The position numbers were made by a program, and so were the translations under genes. A stretch of 64,000 nucleotides of DNA from JAICKN01 sp036489565. Its GTDB lineage: Bacteria; Acidobacteriota; Terriglobia; Terriglobales; Acidobacteriaceae. Below are positions 51,035-60,369 of this stretch, piece by piece (the first letter of the stretch is position 1; the number at the start of each line of letters is the position of its first letter). The stretch covers positions 1 to 64,000 of the forward strand of contig DASXFN010000116.1 in the NCBI GenBank assembly GCA_036489565.1, in the 5' to 3' direction. Under the pieces are notes generated by a model that saw nothing but the letters and a program-made list of their open reading frames with translations, searched no databases and was not told where the DNA came from.

Positions 51035-52306
51035 TTAATCGGGCAAAGCTGGTGGAGCAAATGCAAGTTCAATCGAGCTGAGGGCATAGTTTTTCACCAT
51101 AAAGAGTCCGGCAAGTAACGCGAGCGCGGAAATCAGCATGGTTTCGGGAATCCCAACGCTGCTGGCGAAAGCCCCCCAAATCACACTCCCAACGGCCATG
51201 CCGCCCTGCAGCACGAGCAGGTACATGGAAAGCGCGCGTGCGCGAAGATGGGGAGGAGACATAATTTGAGCCGCTACATTGAGGGAGGCCAAAATGCCAA
51301 TCCATCCCGCGCCAGCACCGAATAAAGCGAAATTGAGAGAGATGAATTCGTGGATTTGCCCAGAGGCAAAAATCATTCCCGCGAAAAGAAGAATGCAGGC
51401 CACAATAAGCCCATCCACATTCAGCTTGTTGCGAAGATGTGGCAACGCCACTCCGCCCACTAGGGCCCCCAATCCAAAGGACGCCAGCAGAATGCCGTAC
51501 CCGGTTGCGCCGTGGGGACGCGCGATGACGGGAAGCAAGGCAAGCAGGGAGCTGGCCGCGAGGCTGAAGGCGCCGGTGCGGATAAGAACGCAATGGACAA
51601 GGTGTGTATCGCGTCCGTAGCGCAGTCCGGTGCGCATCGCATCTGTCATGCGTTCCTTGTGCACAACTTCAGGCCGTGGCCGCTTCCAGCGATATAGAAA
51701 GAAAATCACGCCAAAGAAGGAAGAGGCATTGATGAGAAACGCGGTACCGGAGCCGGCAGCCGCCACGATGAATCCACCCACGGCGGGACCAACCGCGCGA
51801 GCTACGTTGAAGCCGACTGAATTCAGTGCTACGGCCGGAGCGTGCTGCTCTGGAGAAACAACTTCGGGAGTGATCGCCTGCCATGCAGGATCATTCATGA
51901 CTGCGCCCAGGCCGAGGAGAAACGTGAAAAGCAGAAGCGTCCATGGCGTGATGCGGTGCCAGAGCGTCATCATGCCCAATGCGGCGGAGGCCAGGACCAT
52001 CCACGTTTGGGTGATGATGAGGAACCGTCTCCGGTCCACCAGGTCGGCCAGTACGCCTGCGGGGAGGATGGCAAGAAATACCGGTACTGTGGCGGCAGCC
52101 TGCACCAGGCTGATCATGAGAGGCGAGAGCGTGAGCTGGGTCATCAACCAGCCCGCGCCTACATTTTGCATCCACGTTCCGGTATAGGAAATGAGCGAGG
52201 CTGCCCATAGCGAGCGGAACAAAGGTTCATGGAGCGGGGACCACGCGGATGCGGTGCGTTTAAGCTGGAAGCCAGCGGACCCCGGCGAATTTGCGGAACC
52301 AGCCAT
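51035..52306 (-). CDS. MFS transporter (EntS-like)
   Basis: A 423-residue membrane protein with 11-12 helices. FRSLWAASLISYTGTWMQNV and MTQLTLSPLMISLVQAA begin the first half, LPAGVLADLVDRRRFLIITQ is the motif A loop, and AVMNDPAWQAITPEVVSPEQ with LNSVGFNVARAVGPAVGGFI is typical of the MFS_3/EntS group, which exports siderophores or drugs. The ATG follows the APC permease stop by 2 bases, so the genes are coupled. The longer frame to 52363 overlaps the permease gene and is rejected. Confidence 0.9.
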   Translation of the reverse strand: MAGSANSPGSAGFQLKRTASAWSPLHEPLFRSLWAASLISYTGTWMQNVGAGWLMTQLTLSPLMISLVQAAATVPVFLAILPAGVLADLVDRRRFLIITQTWMVLASAALGMMTLWHRITPWTLLLFTFLLGLGAVMNDPAWQAITPEVVSPEQHAPAVALNSVGFNVARAVGPAVGGFIVAAAGSGTAFLINASSFFGVIFFLYRWKRPRPEVVHKERMTDAMRTGLRYGRDTHLVHCVLIRTGAFSLAASSLLALLPVIARPHGATGYGILLASFGLGALVGGVALPHLRNKLNVDGLIVACILLFAGMIFASGQIHEFISLNFALFGAGAGWIGILASLNVAAQIMSPPHLRARALSMYLLVLQGGMAVGSVIWGAFASSVGIPETMLISALALLAGLFMVKNYALSSIELAFAPPALPD

Positions 52307-52308
52307 GG

Positions 52309-53790
52309 CTAAGGGTTCTGCGCCTCCACGCTGGCAAGATGCATGTCCTCGGGAAACGGCCATTCGTGCCGCCGCCAGGAGCGAAGCAGATAGATAATCA
52401 GTCCGGTGATGAGAATGACCGCGGCGTAGCGGACCTCACGGGCGAAATTGCGCCGCGAAAACAAAACAAAAATAAATCCAAAGCTTGCCAGCAGCGCGGG
52501 CAGAGGATAGAGCCACATGCGAAACGGACGCGGCATTTCCGGGCGGCGAATACGAAGAACGATAAGTCCAATGGCCTGAATAAGAAATTGCAGCAGGATG
52601 CGAATGACAACCAGCGCGGCGATTACGTCCGCGAGAGAGAGAAAGCAACACAAAATAGCTACCCCACCCATGGCGAGAAGCGATACGTAAGGAAATCGCA
52701 GCCGAGGATGAACACGGGCGAAAGCGCGGAAATAATTTCCATCCAGGGCGGCCGCGTAGGGAACGCGGGAGTAACCGAGTATGAGCGAAAATACGGATGC
52801 AAATGCCGCCCAGATCACAAGAATGGTGACCAGGTTCGCGGCCCACGGCCCGTAGATTCGTTCCATAAAGGTGGAGACGACATACAGTTTGCTGGTCTGG
52901 CTGGACTTGACCATTTCCTGCCAAGGCACGACGCCCAGAATGCTTGCGTTCATCATCAGGTATAGACAAGCAACCAGCACGATGGATAGCAGCAGCGCGC
53001 GAGGGATCGTTTTGCTAGGCTCTTTCACTTCGTCGCCTAGAAAACACACATTGTAGTAGCCCCAATAGTCGTAGGTCGCGATCAGCATGGCCGAGCCGAG
53101 ACCGAGAAAGAAATTGGGGGACAACTGAAATGCATCCGGTGGAAAGCTGAAGGCGCGCGCGGCGTTGAAGTGGGTGATTCCTGCGAAGATGATCCAGCCA
53201 ATGGTGCCGATGACGCCCAACCACAGAAATTTTGAGATCCAGCCAATGCTAGTGATGCGGCGGTAGAGCAGGAGGAGCGCGATGAGAATTGAGCCAATGG
53301 CAACGAAAGTTGCGCTGGAAACGCTCCAGCTCAACTGCAACGCTCCCAGGACCGGCAGGGACAAAGCCCAATTGTGTACCGCATATTGCTGTTCAAGCTG
53401 AGGGAACAAATACGACGCGTAACCGGCAAGACCGATTGAGCCGGAAGCAATGGAGAGCGGCGCGCTAAAGGAAAGCTGCCAGATGAATAGGAATGACACC
53501 ATTCTTCCTAAACGTTTCGAGCCATAAATTTCCCGCAAGTAGCGATAAGATCCGCCCGAGCCGGGCATGGCCGCGCCCAATTCCGCCCACACAAGCCCGT
53601 CACAGATGGCAAAGATTGCGCCAACAATCCATCCCAGCATGGCTTGCGGGCCACCCATGGCGCTCACGATCAGAGGAAGAGTGATGAACGGCCCCACGCC
53701 GATCATGTCAATCATGTTGAGGGCGGTGGCCGTGCCGAGTCCCACGCCACGAATAAGGGAGGGATTCGCGGCTTGGGAGGAATCAGGCAT
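52309..53790 (-). CDS. APC superfamily amino acid permease
   Basis: A 493-residue protein with 12 membrane helices. The N-terminal part has GLGTATALNMIDMIGVGPFI and the later WAELGAAMPGSGGSYRYLRE motif with the unwound GSGGS helix of APC transporters; TYDYWGYYNVCFLGDEVKEP follows in the middle. The substrate is probably an amino acid or polyamine. It is the first gene of the permease - MFS - DinB run and starts 46 bases from the end of the PIG-L gene. Confidence 0.92.
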   Translation of the reverse strand: MPDSSQAANPSLIRGVGLGTATALNMIDMIGVGPFITLPLIVSAMGGPQAMLGWIVGAIFAICDGLVWAELGAAMPGSGGSYRYLREIYGSKRLGRMVSFLFIWQLSFSAPLSIASGSIGLAGYASYLFPQLEQQYAVHNWALSLPVLGALQLSWSVSSATFVAIGSILIALLLLYRRITSIGWISKFLWLGVIGTIGWIIFAGITHFNAARAFSFPPDAFQLSPNFFLGLGSAMLIATYDYWGYYNVCFLGDEVKEPSKTIPRALLLSIVLVACLYLMMNASILGVVPWQEMVKSSQTSKLYVVSTFMERIYGPWAANLVTILVIWAAFASVFSLILGYSRVPYAAALDGNYFRAFARVHPRLRFPYVSLLAMGGVAILCCFLSLADVIAALVVIRILLQFLIQAIGLIVLRIRRPEMPRPFRMWLYPLPALLASFGFIFVLFSRRNFAREVRYAAVILITGLIIYLLRSWRRHEWPFPEDMHLASVEAQNP

Positions 53791-53836
53791 GGCTTGGAGA
53801 GAAGGCTAGTTTGAGTTTCCGGATATTCGTTGTCCG

Positions 53837-56479
53837 CTATTTGCCGTCATGCCCCGCGCTCACAATGTTTACAAACAAGCGGACAGCTCCGGGAACTCCC
53901 GCGGGCAGCTGGCGGAAAAATGAGTAGCCGGTGTAAATGTAAGTCCCTTTTCCGTACTGGGCGCGCAGCAAACCGCCCTTCTGCGGCGGCTCTCCGGGAT
54001 CATTGCAGGCAAGCAGCGGTTTGAAGTGATTGTCCCACTGGTCCATGAAATTCAGGCCGCGTTCCTGCACCCAGCCATTGAAGTCGCTCTGCGTAATCTC
54101 ATTCGGATAATGAAAAATGCTGTCGTTGGGGGCAAGGATTTCAACGGGAGCTTCTTCCACTGAAACACGGTTGCGGCTCAGGTCAGCAGGAAACGGTGTA
54201 ACGTGTCCGCTGTTGAAATCGCCGGTGTCCGCGTTGTATTGCACAACCAGCGTGCCTCCATTGGAAACGTAGTCGAGCAGCTTTTTGTTATTGTTGGCAA
54301 CGGCCTTCTGCGTGTCGTAGGCTCGAATGCCCAGCACCACGGTGCCATACTGGCTTAAATCTTCCGTCGCAAGTTTGTCCGCGGGAACCAGTGTCAGGTT
54401 TATTCCAACTTGTTTTAGAACGGTGGCAATGTCATCGCCAGCGCCGATGATGTAAGCAACTTTTAGATTTTTCGGAAGCTTGACGTCGACCAGGCTGACG
54501 CGTTGAGTTGCCGGTTGATAATAGTAGGCGCTGCCAAGGTCCGCGCGGGTGACCAGTGTATCGCCTTCACTATATTTTTTCCCGTGAGACTCGAGGACCG
54601 CATGGATCTCGGCTTGTCCCGGCTTGTGGTCTGACGGCGATACCTGAAAGACGAAATCCTGATTTTTATCCCGCACCAGATGCTCAACTCTTTGAGTGGC
54701 TGGCGCAGCGTGCCAAGCCGCGGGAACTTCGAGATGGAGAGTTGCCTCCGGAGGATTTTCTACGCTGGAACTTACGCGCACCGTTACATTCGAGGATGAG
54801 ATGTTGTGAGTCGAGAGGATAAGTTCGCTGGGATTTAGCAGAACAGAGAACAGCGGAGTCACCGCTAGAGGCATCTCCCTTTGCGAGGCTTCCTCTTTGT
54901 ACTTCGCCATCACCACCGTTTGAATCGCACCGGTTTTGCCCGCAATTGAATATATGGCATGCGCTTTGATCTGTGGCGGCGCAAAGGGCAGGGTCGCGAA
55001 CTGCGGCTCGTCAATGGTGTTTAAGCTTTCCACATATGGATTGCTCCGGTGCCAGTACGGTCGGGTAAGCTGCGCATTCTCCGGAACAGTGACCCGGAAT
55101 GTGGCGGAAGTTTCATTGTGCCGCAGTTCTGCGCTTTTCCAACCCGCAGGAAGATCAAGCGCGATCCGTTGCAGATCAGATTTCAATACGCTGGAAAAAG
55201 TTACATTCACGTCCAAATAGTGCCCCGGCACGGCTGTGATGGCGTCAGTCGCGGAAGAAGCTATTGGGCCAGCGGCGACGGCGGCTAAATTAACGCCAGC
55301 GGCCAGATTCGCGGCCTCTTCCAGTTGGGCCTGTTTGGTTCTCAAAACAGGCAGCACATCTTCTTGCGCGGCGGCAGAAAGTTTGGAGCCAATAACCTGG
55401 GAGATCAGCTTGCGAACAATGCCCAATCCTTCAAGAAGGGGAGTGGCGGCGGAGGCAGGATCGGATGCATGAGCGGCCTCCGCAATTTTGCTTTGCAATT
55501 CAGTCAGCGCGGGCTTGAGAAATGGCGCGTTGGCTTCTTGAGGGCCAATGTCCGTGGCTAATCCCGACAGTGTCGTATCAATTCCGTCGAAAAAACCGCT
55601 CTCGTGGTTGCTTTTGTTGGCCTCGGCGTTCTGCGGCAGGGTTGATTCGACCAGCTTGTAAAAACTGTAATGCGGTCCCGAGGGCAATGACCATCCGCCC
55701 GCTCCTTGAGACATCTGGTGCCGTAAGCCTTCCATTGCAAACTGGGCGTATGACATACCGAGCGCCGGATCTTCCGCGCCGGTGTTGAGCTGTACGGTCC
55801 AATTTTCGTCGGGGCATGTGGAAGATCTGAATCCGCAGACGTTTCCGATGTACAGCTTCTTTGCCTGCCAGGGCAGCAACCCTTCCTTAATTTGTTCGGG
55901 GAAACGGGTGGGATCAGCCGCGGCGTGAAAAGCCTCTTTGGTAAGGATTGCGGAAGCCTGATGATGTCCGTGACCATCACGCTCGGTGCCTGAAAATCGG
56001 GCCACAAGAACATCAGGCCGGAAGGTGCGGATGACGCGCACGATATCGGCCAAGGGCACGTCGTGGCCACCCCATTTTTGGAAAGTCTCGTCCGGGCTTT
56101 TGGAGAATCCGAAGTCGGCGACGCGGGTGAACCGCTGGTTGATTCCGTAGTATTGATCGGCCGCCGTAACCTCGAGAGTGCGCAACACGCCGAGCACATT
56201 CGTAAAATCGCTGCCTAATTTATTCTGTCCGCCCTCGCCGCGATTGAGGGTCAGCAATGTGACCGTCACGCCCTTGCCGCGCGATTCGAACGTCAGCATG
56301 CCGCCATCTTCGTCGTCGGGATGAGCGTCCACCTGCATCAGGCGAGCGGTGGTTTGCAGACGGAGAAGTATTTGCTTGAGCCCGGCGGTCCCAGCATCTT
56401 GCGGGAGCGGAGCGAGTTGTTGCGCTTGGGAAGAAAGGCAAAACAGCCAGAGCAAGGAAGCGGCGGACAAAACACGCAC
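53837..56479 (-). CDS. Large secreted PIG-L deacetylase-like protein
   Basis: An 880-residue protein. GTG 56479 is preferred since it gives a good signal peptide (RVLSAASLLWLFCLSSQAQQ); TTG 56521 or a start inside the SDR gene are less likely. The PIG-L domain (about 30-290) has MQVDAHPDDEDGGMLTFESR and ARFSGTERDGHGHHQASAIL with the zinc ligands. Middle beta domains (450-680) follow, and the last 200 residues have a class I GATase-like pattern (VAYIIGAGDDIATVLKQVGI, VVLGIRAYDTQKA, GGTLVVQYNADTG). It probably deacetylates an extracellular sugar. Confidence 0.87.
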   Translation of the reverse strand: MRVLSAASLLWLFCLSSQAQQLAPLPQDAGTAGLKQILLRLQTTARLMQVDAHPDDEDGGMLTFESRGKGVTVTLLTLNRGEGGQNKLGSDFTNVLGVLRTLEVTAADQYYGINQRFTRVADFGFSKSPDETFQKWGGHDVPLADIVRVIRTFRPDVLVARFSGTERDGHGHHQASAILTKEAFHAAADPTRFPEQIKEGLLPWQAKKLYIGNVCGFRSSTCPDENWTVQLNTGAEDPALGMSYAQFAMEGLRHQMSQGAGGWSLPSGPHYSFYKLVESTLPQNAEANKSNHESGFFDGIDTTLSGLATDIGPQEANAPFLKPALTELQSKIAEAAHASDPASAATPLLEGLGIVRKLISQVIGSKLSAAAQEDVLPVLRTKQAQLEEAANLAAGVNLAAVAAGPIASSATDAITAVPGHYLDVNVTFSSVLKSDLQRIALDLPAGWKSAELRHNETSATFRVTVPENAQLTRPYWHRSNPYVESLNTIDEPQFATLPFAPPQIKAHAIYSIAGKTGAIQTVVMAKYKEEASQREMPLAVTPLFSVLLNPSELILSTHNISSSNVTVRVSSSVENPPEATLHLEVPAAWHAAPATQRVEHLVRDKNQDFVFQVSPSDHKPGQAEIHAVLESHGKKYSEGDTLVTRADLGSAYYYQPATQRVSLVDVKLPKNLKVAYIIGAGDDIATVLKQVGINLTLVPADKLATEDLSQYGTVVLGIRAYDTQKAVANNNKKLLDYVSNGGTLVVQYNADTGDFNSGHVTPFPADLSRNRVSVEEAPVEILAPNDSIFHYPNEITQSDFNGWVQERGLNFMDQWDNHFKPLLACNDPGEPPQKGGLLRAQYGKGTYIYTGYSFFRQLPAGVPGAVRLFVNIVSAGHDGK

Positions 56480-56589
56480 GATGTCCCATGCTGAAAAGCG
56501 GTGATTAGATTTTTTTGTCAAGTTCGTTAGACTAGCGGGAACGGAAAAAGATACTAAAATTGTTGCCCCAACAGTATGCCAGATTTGTC

Positions 56590-57375
56590 CTAGGCTTTTT
56601 CTGAGACCCAGCGAGAAATTGCGGTGGCCATTTTGCGCGGCGTAAAGCGGACCGTTTCGGCGACGATCCAATTTCTTACTCCCGAAATCACCAGCGTCTT
56701 GTTTTTCGCGAGTCCACGGTAGCCGTCACGCGCCACTTTTTTCACGCCCATGGGCCGCAAAGTCTTGAATAACCGCGAGTCCGCGTTTTCCGCGCGGTAT
56801 TGGAATCCGGTGTCGGTGGCCCCGGGGCAGAAGCAGGTGATGGTGACTCCGGTACCCTTTAACTCATTGGCCAGAGCTTCCGAAAAAGAGATCACATACG
56901 CTTTGGTGGCGTAATAAACCGCCATGAGCGGCCCGGGTTGAAAACCGGCGGTCGAGGCCACGTTCATAATTTTGCCGGAGCAGCGCTCCAGCATGGGCCC
57001 GAGAAATAATCTGGTAAGAGCGGTCAGAGTGGCGATGTTGAGTTGAATTTGGCCGTTTGATCCTTCCAGAGGAACCGTAGCGAATTTACCGTACTTGGCA
57101 TAGCCGGCGTTGTTGATAAGAATGTCCACCGCAATGCTTTCACGTTGTAGTTGATCAAATAGCAATTGCGGCGCCGCCGCGGTTGACAGGTCCATGGTCA
57201 CGGCCTTGGCTGAGATATTGAATTGGCGGTGGAGTTCGTCCGCGACCTGGTTGAGTTTCCCGGCGCTGCGGGCAATCAGTACAAGGTTGTGCCCGTCATG
57301 GGCGAACAGTTTGGCGAGTTCGTAGCCGATGCCGCTCGAGGCTCCGGTGATGAGAACAGTTTTTGGATTGTTCAT
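56590..57375 (-). CDS. Short-chain dehydrogenase/reductase
   Basis: A 261-residue classical SDR. TVLITGASSGIGYELAKLFA is the nucleotide loop, ILINNAGYAKYGKF the NNAG motif, and MNVASTAGFQPGPLMAVYYATK supplies the catalytic Ser, Tyr and Lys. The C-terminal GVKKVARDGYRGLAKNKTLV is of the DltE/YqjQ-like subgroup. The substrate is unknown. Its stop lies 110 bases before the preferred start of the PIG-L gene on the same strand. Confidence 0.9.
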   Translation of the reverse strand: MNNPKTVLITGASSGIGYELAKLFAHDGHNLVLIARSAGKLNQVADELHRQFNISAKAVTMDLSTAAAPQLLFDQLQRESIAVDILINNAGYAKYGKFATVPLEGSNGQIQLNIATLTALTRLFLGPMLERCSGKIMNVASTAGFQPGPLMAVYYATKAYVISFSEALANELKGTGVTITCFCPGATDTGFQYRAENADSRLFKTLRPMGVKKVARDGYRGLAKNKTLVISGVRNWIVAETVRFTPRKMATAISRWVSEKA

Positions 57376-57484
57376 GGCGTCAACCGCGAAAGCAAGTTTC
57401 TAGAGACTATAGGCGGGGACGATTGAAAAGAGCAACTCGCGTGAATGGATGAACGGTCACAACTTGCAATTGCAAATATAAAAA

Positions 57485-57506
57485 GCGTGCTGGAATTCCA
57501 GCACGC
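57485..57506 (-). terminator. Intrinsic terminator of lacD
   Basis: A perfect 9-bp stem GCGTGCTGG/CCAGCACGC with loop AATT, followed on the minus strand by TTTTTATATTTG. It starts 21 bases past the lacD stop. Confidence 0.88.
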
Positions 57507-57527
57507 CCATGATTATTCCAGAACTAG

Positions 57528-58535
57528 CTACACTCCGACTAGAGCGGGTTCTGTTTCGTAGAAAGAGTGCCATGAAGACGCAGCTTTCAACTTGTCATTG
57601 ACGTTGTCAATATTCTTTACGCCTTCGGTCTCCAACCACTTGCGGAATGCGCCCGCGCCCTGCTTGGCGTAGATGGCAATGCCATCTTTCCATGTGGCGC
57701 GTCCGCAGAGAACGCCGTTGAACTTTACGCCGGTTTCGACGGCAAGTTCCAGCGTCTCGGCAAACTCAGCGTTGCTTACGCCAGCGGAGAGATAAATAAA
57801 TGGCTTGGTGGCGACGTTCGCGGCTTTGTGGAACAGATCAATGGCTTCCTTTTTGCTGTAGGCTTTCTGGCCGCCGTAGGACTTCACGCCTTCCACGAAC
57901 TTCATATTGACCGGAACTTCGACCTTCAGCACATCCACGCCGTACTTGTTCTTGCTGAATTCGCGCATGCTTTCGGTGACGATTTCCGGCTTCTTCTTCG
58001 CGTACTCCAGGCCTTTTTCGTCCGCGCCCTCGTCGTAGCCGACAAATTCCAGGAAGAAGGGAATATCGTTGGCGCGGCATTCGTCGCCAAGACGTTCCAC
58101 CCACGCATGCTTCTGGTCGTTTACGTCTTTCGGATCGAAAGGAGTGTAATAAAGCAGGATTTTGATGCAATCCGCGCCAGCTTCTTTGAGCCTTTGCACG
58201 GACCAGTGATTCAAAAGATCGGGCAGGCGGCCGGGGCCGGTCTTGTCGTATCCGGTCTTTTCATAGGCAAGGAGAAGGCCGGCATTTTTGGCGCGGCGCT
58301 TCGATGCGGGCAGTCCCCACTCAGGATCGAGCAGAATGGCTGTGGCATGGGGGGTAAGGACTTCGGTGACCAGCGATTTAAACTCTTCCATTTCGGCGTC
58401 GCCGATATTGCCGCCTTTTTCTTTGGCAAGCGACTTCTGCAATGATCCGCGCTGGTCCATGGCGGCGGCCGCAATCACGCCCCGCTCATTCGATACTTTC
58501 TTCAGCCCGGCCAGTTTGCCAGGGGTAAGCTTCAT
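57528..58535 (-). CDS. lacD: Tagatose 1,6-diphosphate aldolase (LacD family)
   Basis: A 335-residue class I aldolase. KLTPGKLAGLKKVSNERGVI and AAAMDQRGSLQKSLAK begin it; TAILLDPEWGLPASK, CIKILLYYTPFDPKD with the probable Schiff-base region, FFLEFVGYDEG, VLKVEVPVNMKFVEG and FIYLSAGVSNAEFAE continue the barrel. Family members cleave tagatose-1,6-bisphosphate, and related sugar phosphates. GGAGGAATCT lies before ATG 58535. A small hairpin sits in the leader. No other tagatose genes are nearby, so a wider role in sugar phosphate metabolism is possible. Confidence 0.9.
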   Translation of the reverse strand: MKLTPGKLAGLKKVSNERGVIAAAAMDQRGSLQKSLAKEKGGNIGDAEMEEFKSLVTEVLTPHATAILLDPEWGLPASKRRAKNAGLLLAYEKTGYDKTGPGRLPDLLNHWSVQRLKEAGADCIKILLYYTPFDPKDVNDQKHAWVERLGDECRANDIPFFLEFVGYDEGADEKGLEYAKKKPEIVTESMREFSKNKYGVDVLKVEVPVNMKFVEGVKSYGGQKAYSKKEAIDLFHKAANVATKPFIYLSAGVSNAEFAETLELAVETGVKFNGVLCGRATWKDGIAIYAKQGAGAFRKWLETEGVKNIDNVNDKLKAASSWHSFYETEPALVGV

Positions 58536-58553
58536 AGATTCCTCCGAGTTAGT

Positions 58554-58573
58554 GCTCAATCCGCAGATTGAGC
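58554..58573. promoter_or_regulatory. Hairpin in the lacD leader
   Basis: A perfect 8-bp stem GCTCAATC/GATTGAGC with loop CGCA, 19 bases upstream of the lacD ATG and just before its ribosome site. It may be an operator or an mRNA-stabilising hairpin. Confidence 0.4.
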
Positions 58574-58668
58574 GCGTCCGCTCTGGTTATAGGTTTTATG
58601 GGACGCACCTATTGTAAATGCTTGGCGCGAAATTTAGAAACTGCTCATGCGGACGAGAAATCATTCTC

Positions 58669-59883
58669 TTACGTGGCACAGGTGGTGAGGAAGGAATGTT
58701 TATGCTGCTCTTGATCGGGGACCCCGTCCTCGAGATTTTGAGAAAATTCCTGAAGATTCTGCTCCTCCATAAGCGGCAAATAAATTTTGAATGTCGTGCC
58801 GCTTCCCAGCTTGCTCTCCACGGCTATATGACCATTATTTTGTGTCACAATGCTGGAAATAGTGGAAAGTCCCAAGCCCACACCGCGTTTGTGTCCTTTG
58901 GTGGTAAAAAAAGGCTCGAAGATGTGTGAAAGATTTTCTTCGTCAATGCCCTCGCCGCTGTCGTGAACCGCAAGCATTACATACTCGCCAGGGATTACAT
59001 CTCCGTGCTGGAGCGCATAATTCTTGTCCAGGCGACCATTACTTGTTTCAATAAGGATCTCTCCACCTTGCGGCATTGCGTCACGGGCGTTAATCACCAA
59101 GTTCATGAGTATTCGTTCGATTTCACTTTTGTCGATTCTCACCAACCTGAGATCAGGCGCGAAGCGCGTTCGAAGTTTAAGCTGTTCTCCTGCAACCAAG
59201 CCGAGCAGCTTATCTGCGTCGCTAATGACCTGGTTTAAGTCCACCACTTGCGGCAAGATTTTCGTTTTCTGTCCAAAGTTGAGTAGTTGCTGCGTCAGAG
59301 AACCGGCACGCGCCGCAGCACGCCCGATCGCCCGGACTTGTGAATGGGATGGATTGTCTGCGGGAATACTGGCTTGCAGCAGATGGCAATAACCGTCAAT
59401 GACCATTAAAAGATTGTTGAAATCGTGCGCCAGGCCGATGGCAAGTTTGCCCGCGATTTCGGTTCGCCGGGCCAGCCGTAATTCTTCTTCCAGTTGTGTA
59501 TGGTCAGTAAGTTCTCGAATCACTGCAACGGCGTTACCGGAATAGGATGGCGCAATGCGCACTTCTACCAGATAGGAACTGGATGCAATTGTCATCTCGC
59601 ACAACAGTACCGTGGGTTTTCCTAGAAGGAATACATTTTCGAGGTACTTAGTCACCGCTGCCGCGGATGCCGACGGCACTAAATTGCGCAACTTCTTGCC
59701 CAGCAAATCCTTCGTAGATATTTTTGCTTCCGCATTTCCACCAAGATGACTGTGGAAAATGCCGTTTTGATTGAGTCCGAAGACAAGCCCTGGCGTGGCT
59801 TTCAACAAAGCACGCTGTTCGGCGGCCCGCGTCTGGGCTTTCCAGCGTCGGATGGAAAAAATGTTGAAAAATTTCTGCAACAC
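58669..59883 (-). CDS. PAS-domain sensor histidine kinase
   Basis: A 404-residue cytoplasmic kinase. A PAS-like domain covers about residues 25-125 (LLKATPGLVFGLNQNGIFHS). HisKA carries His153 in KLAIGLAHDFNNLLMVIDGY, the LAHDFNN form of NtrB-like kinases. The HATPase domain shows NLVINARDAMPQGG, VHDSGEGIDEENLSHIFEPF and GVGLGLSTISSIV. GAGG precedes the GTG start at 59883. No response regulator is adjacent; the signal is unknown. Confidence 0.92.
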   Translation of the reverse strand: MLQKFFNIFSIRRWKAQTRAAEQRALLKATPGLVFGLNQNGIFHSHLGGNAEAKISTKDLLGKKLRNLVPSASAAAVTKYLENVFLLGKPTVLLCEMTIASSSYLVEVRIAPSYSGNAVAVIRELTDHTQLEEELRLARRTEIAGKLAIGLAHDFNNLLMVIDGYCHLLQASIPADNPSHSQVRAIGRAAARAGSLTQQLLNFGQKTKILPQVVDLNQVISDADKLLGLVAGEQLKLRTRFAPDLRLVRIDKSEIERILMNLVINARDAMPQGGEILIETSNGRLDKNYALQHGDVIPGEYVMLAVHDSGEGIDEENLSHIFEPFFTTKGHKRGVGLGLSTISSIVTQNNGHIAVESKLGSGTTFKIYLPLMEEQNLQEFSQNLEDGVPDQEQHKHSFLTTCAT

Positions 59884-59920
59884 TATACCTCTTTCTTATT
59901 TCTTACAGATAAGCCTCGCA

Positions 59921-60142
59921 TTAATTTGTAATGAGACGTGGTCCTGAAGGTGGCGCTTCCCGGTTTGGATCATTCACAACAACTGCTCGCGAATTCAGAA
60001 TTTCGTCCAGGAACGCAACGAGCTCTTGGCGGGAGTGAAATTCCTTTTCGCCGCCGGTTTCAACGTCTTCGAGATGACCCTGGATCTTGTCTTGGGGGAG
60101 GGCAATCTTTGGGTCAATCAGGAGCACAAATGCACGCTTCAT
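59921..60142 (-). CDS. Small conserved-looking protein, unknown function
   Basis: A 73-residue protein: KRAFVLLIDPKIALPQDKIQ, GHLEDVETGGEKEFHSRQEL, VAFLDEILNSRAVV and a disordered tail. The strand - G-E - EFHS-x-ELVAFL pattern resembles many short actino- and acidobacterial proteins that carry a beta-hairpin and one helix. ATG 60142 is preferred over the upstream TTG since the earlier residues look non-coding. It precedes the PAS kinase gene on the same strand by 37 bases and may be co-transcribed. Confidence 0.6.
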   Translation of the reverse strand: MKRAFVLLIDPKIALPQDKIQGHLEDVETGGEKEFHSRQELVAFLDEILNSRAVVVNDPNREAPPSGPRLITN

Positions 60143-60369
60143 CTTGGTCAGCTTAGGGGAAAAGCCTTGGGAAGTTGTGAGCGAACGGTACCCATATTGT
60201 GAAATCTCGGGTCGGTGATTTCGCGCAACACTAGCGGACAAAAGTTAAACCACGGATCAGTAATCCTTTGTTATCTATGCCATAGAGGTATGGTAACCAG
60301 AACGCGATTGCCATTTAAGAAATCAAGTTAAGGTGTATCCTTTGGAGATTCTTTGCAGGGGTACGGCAA

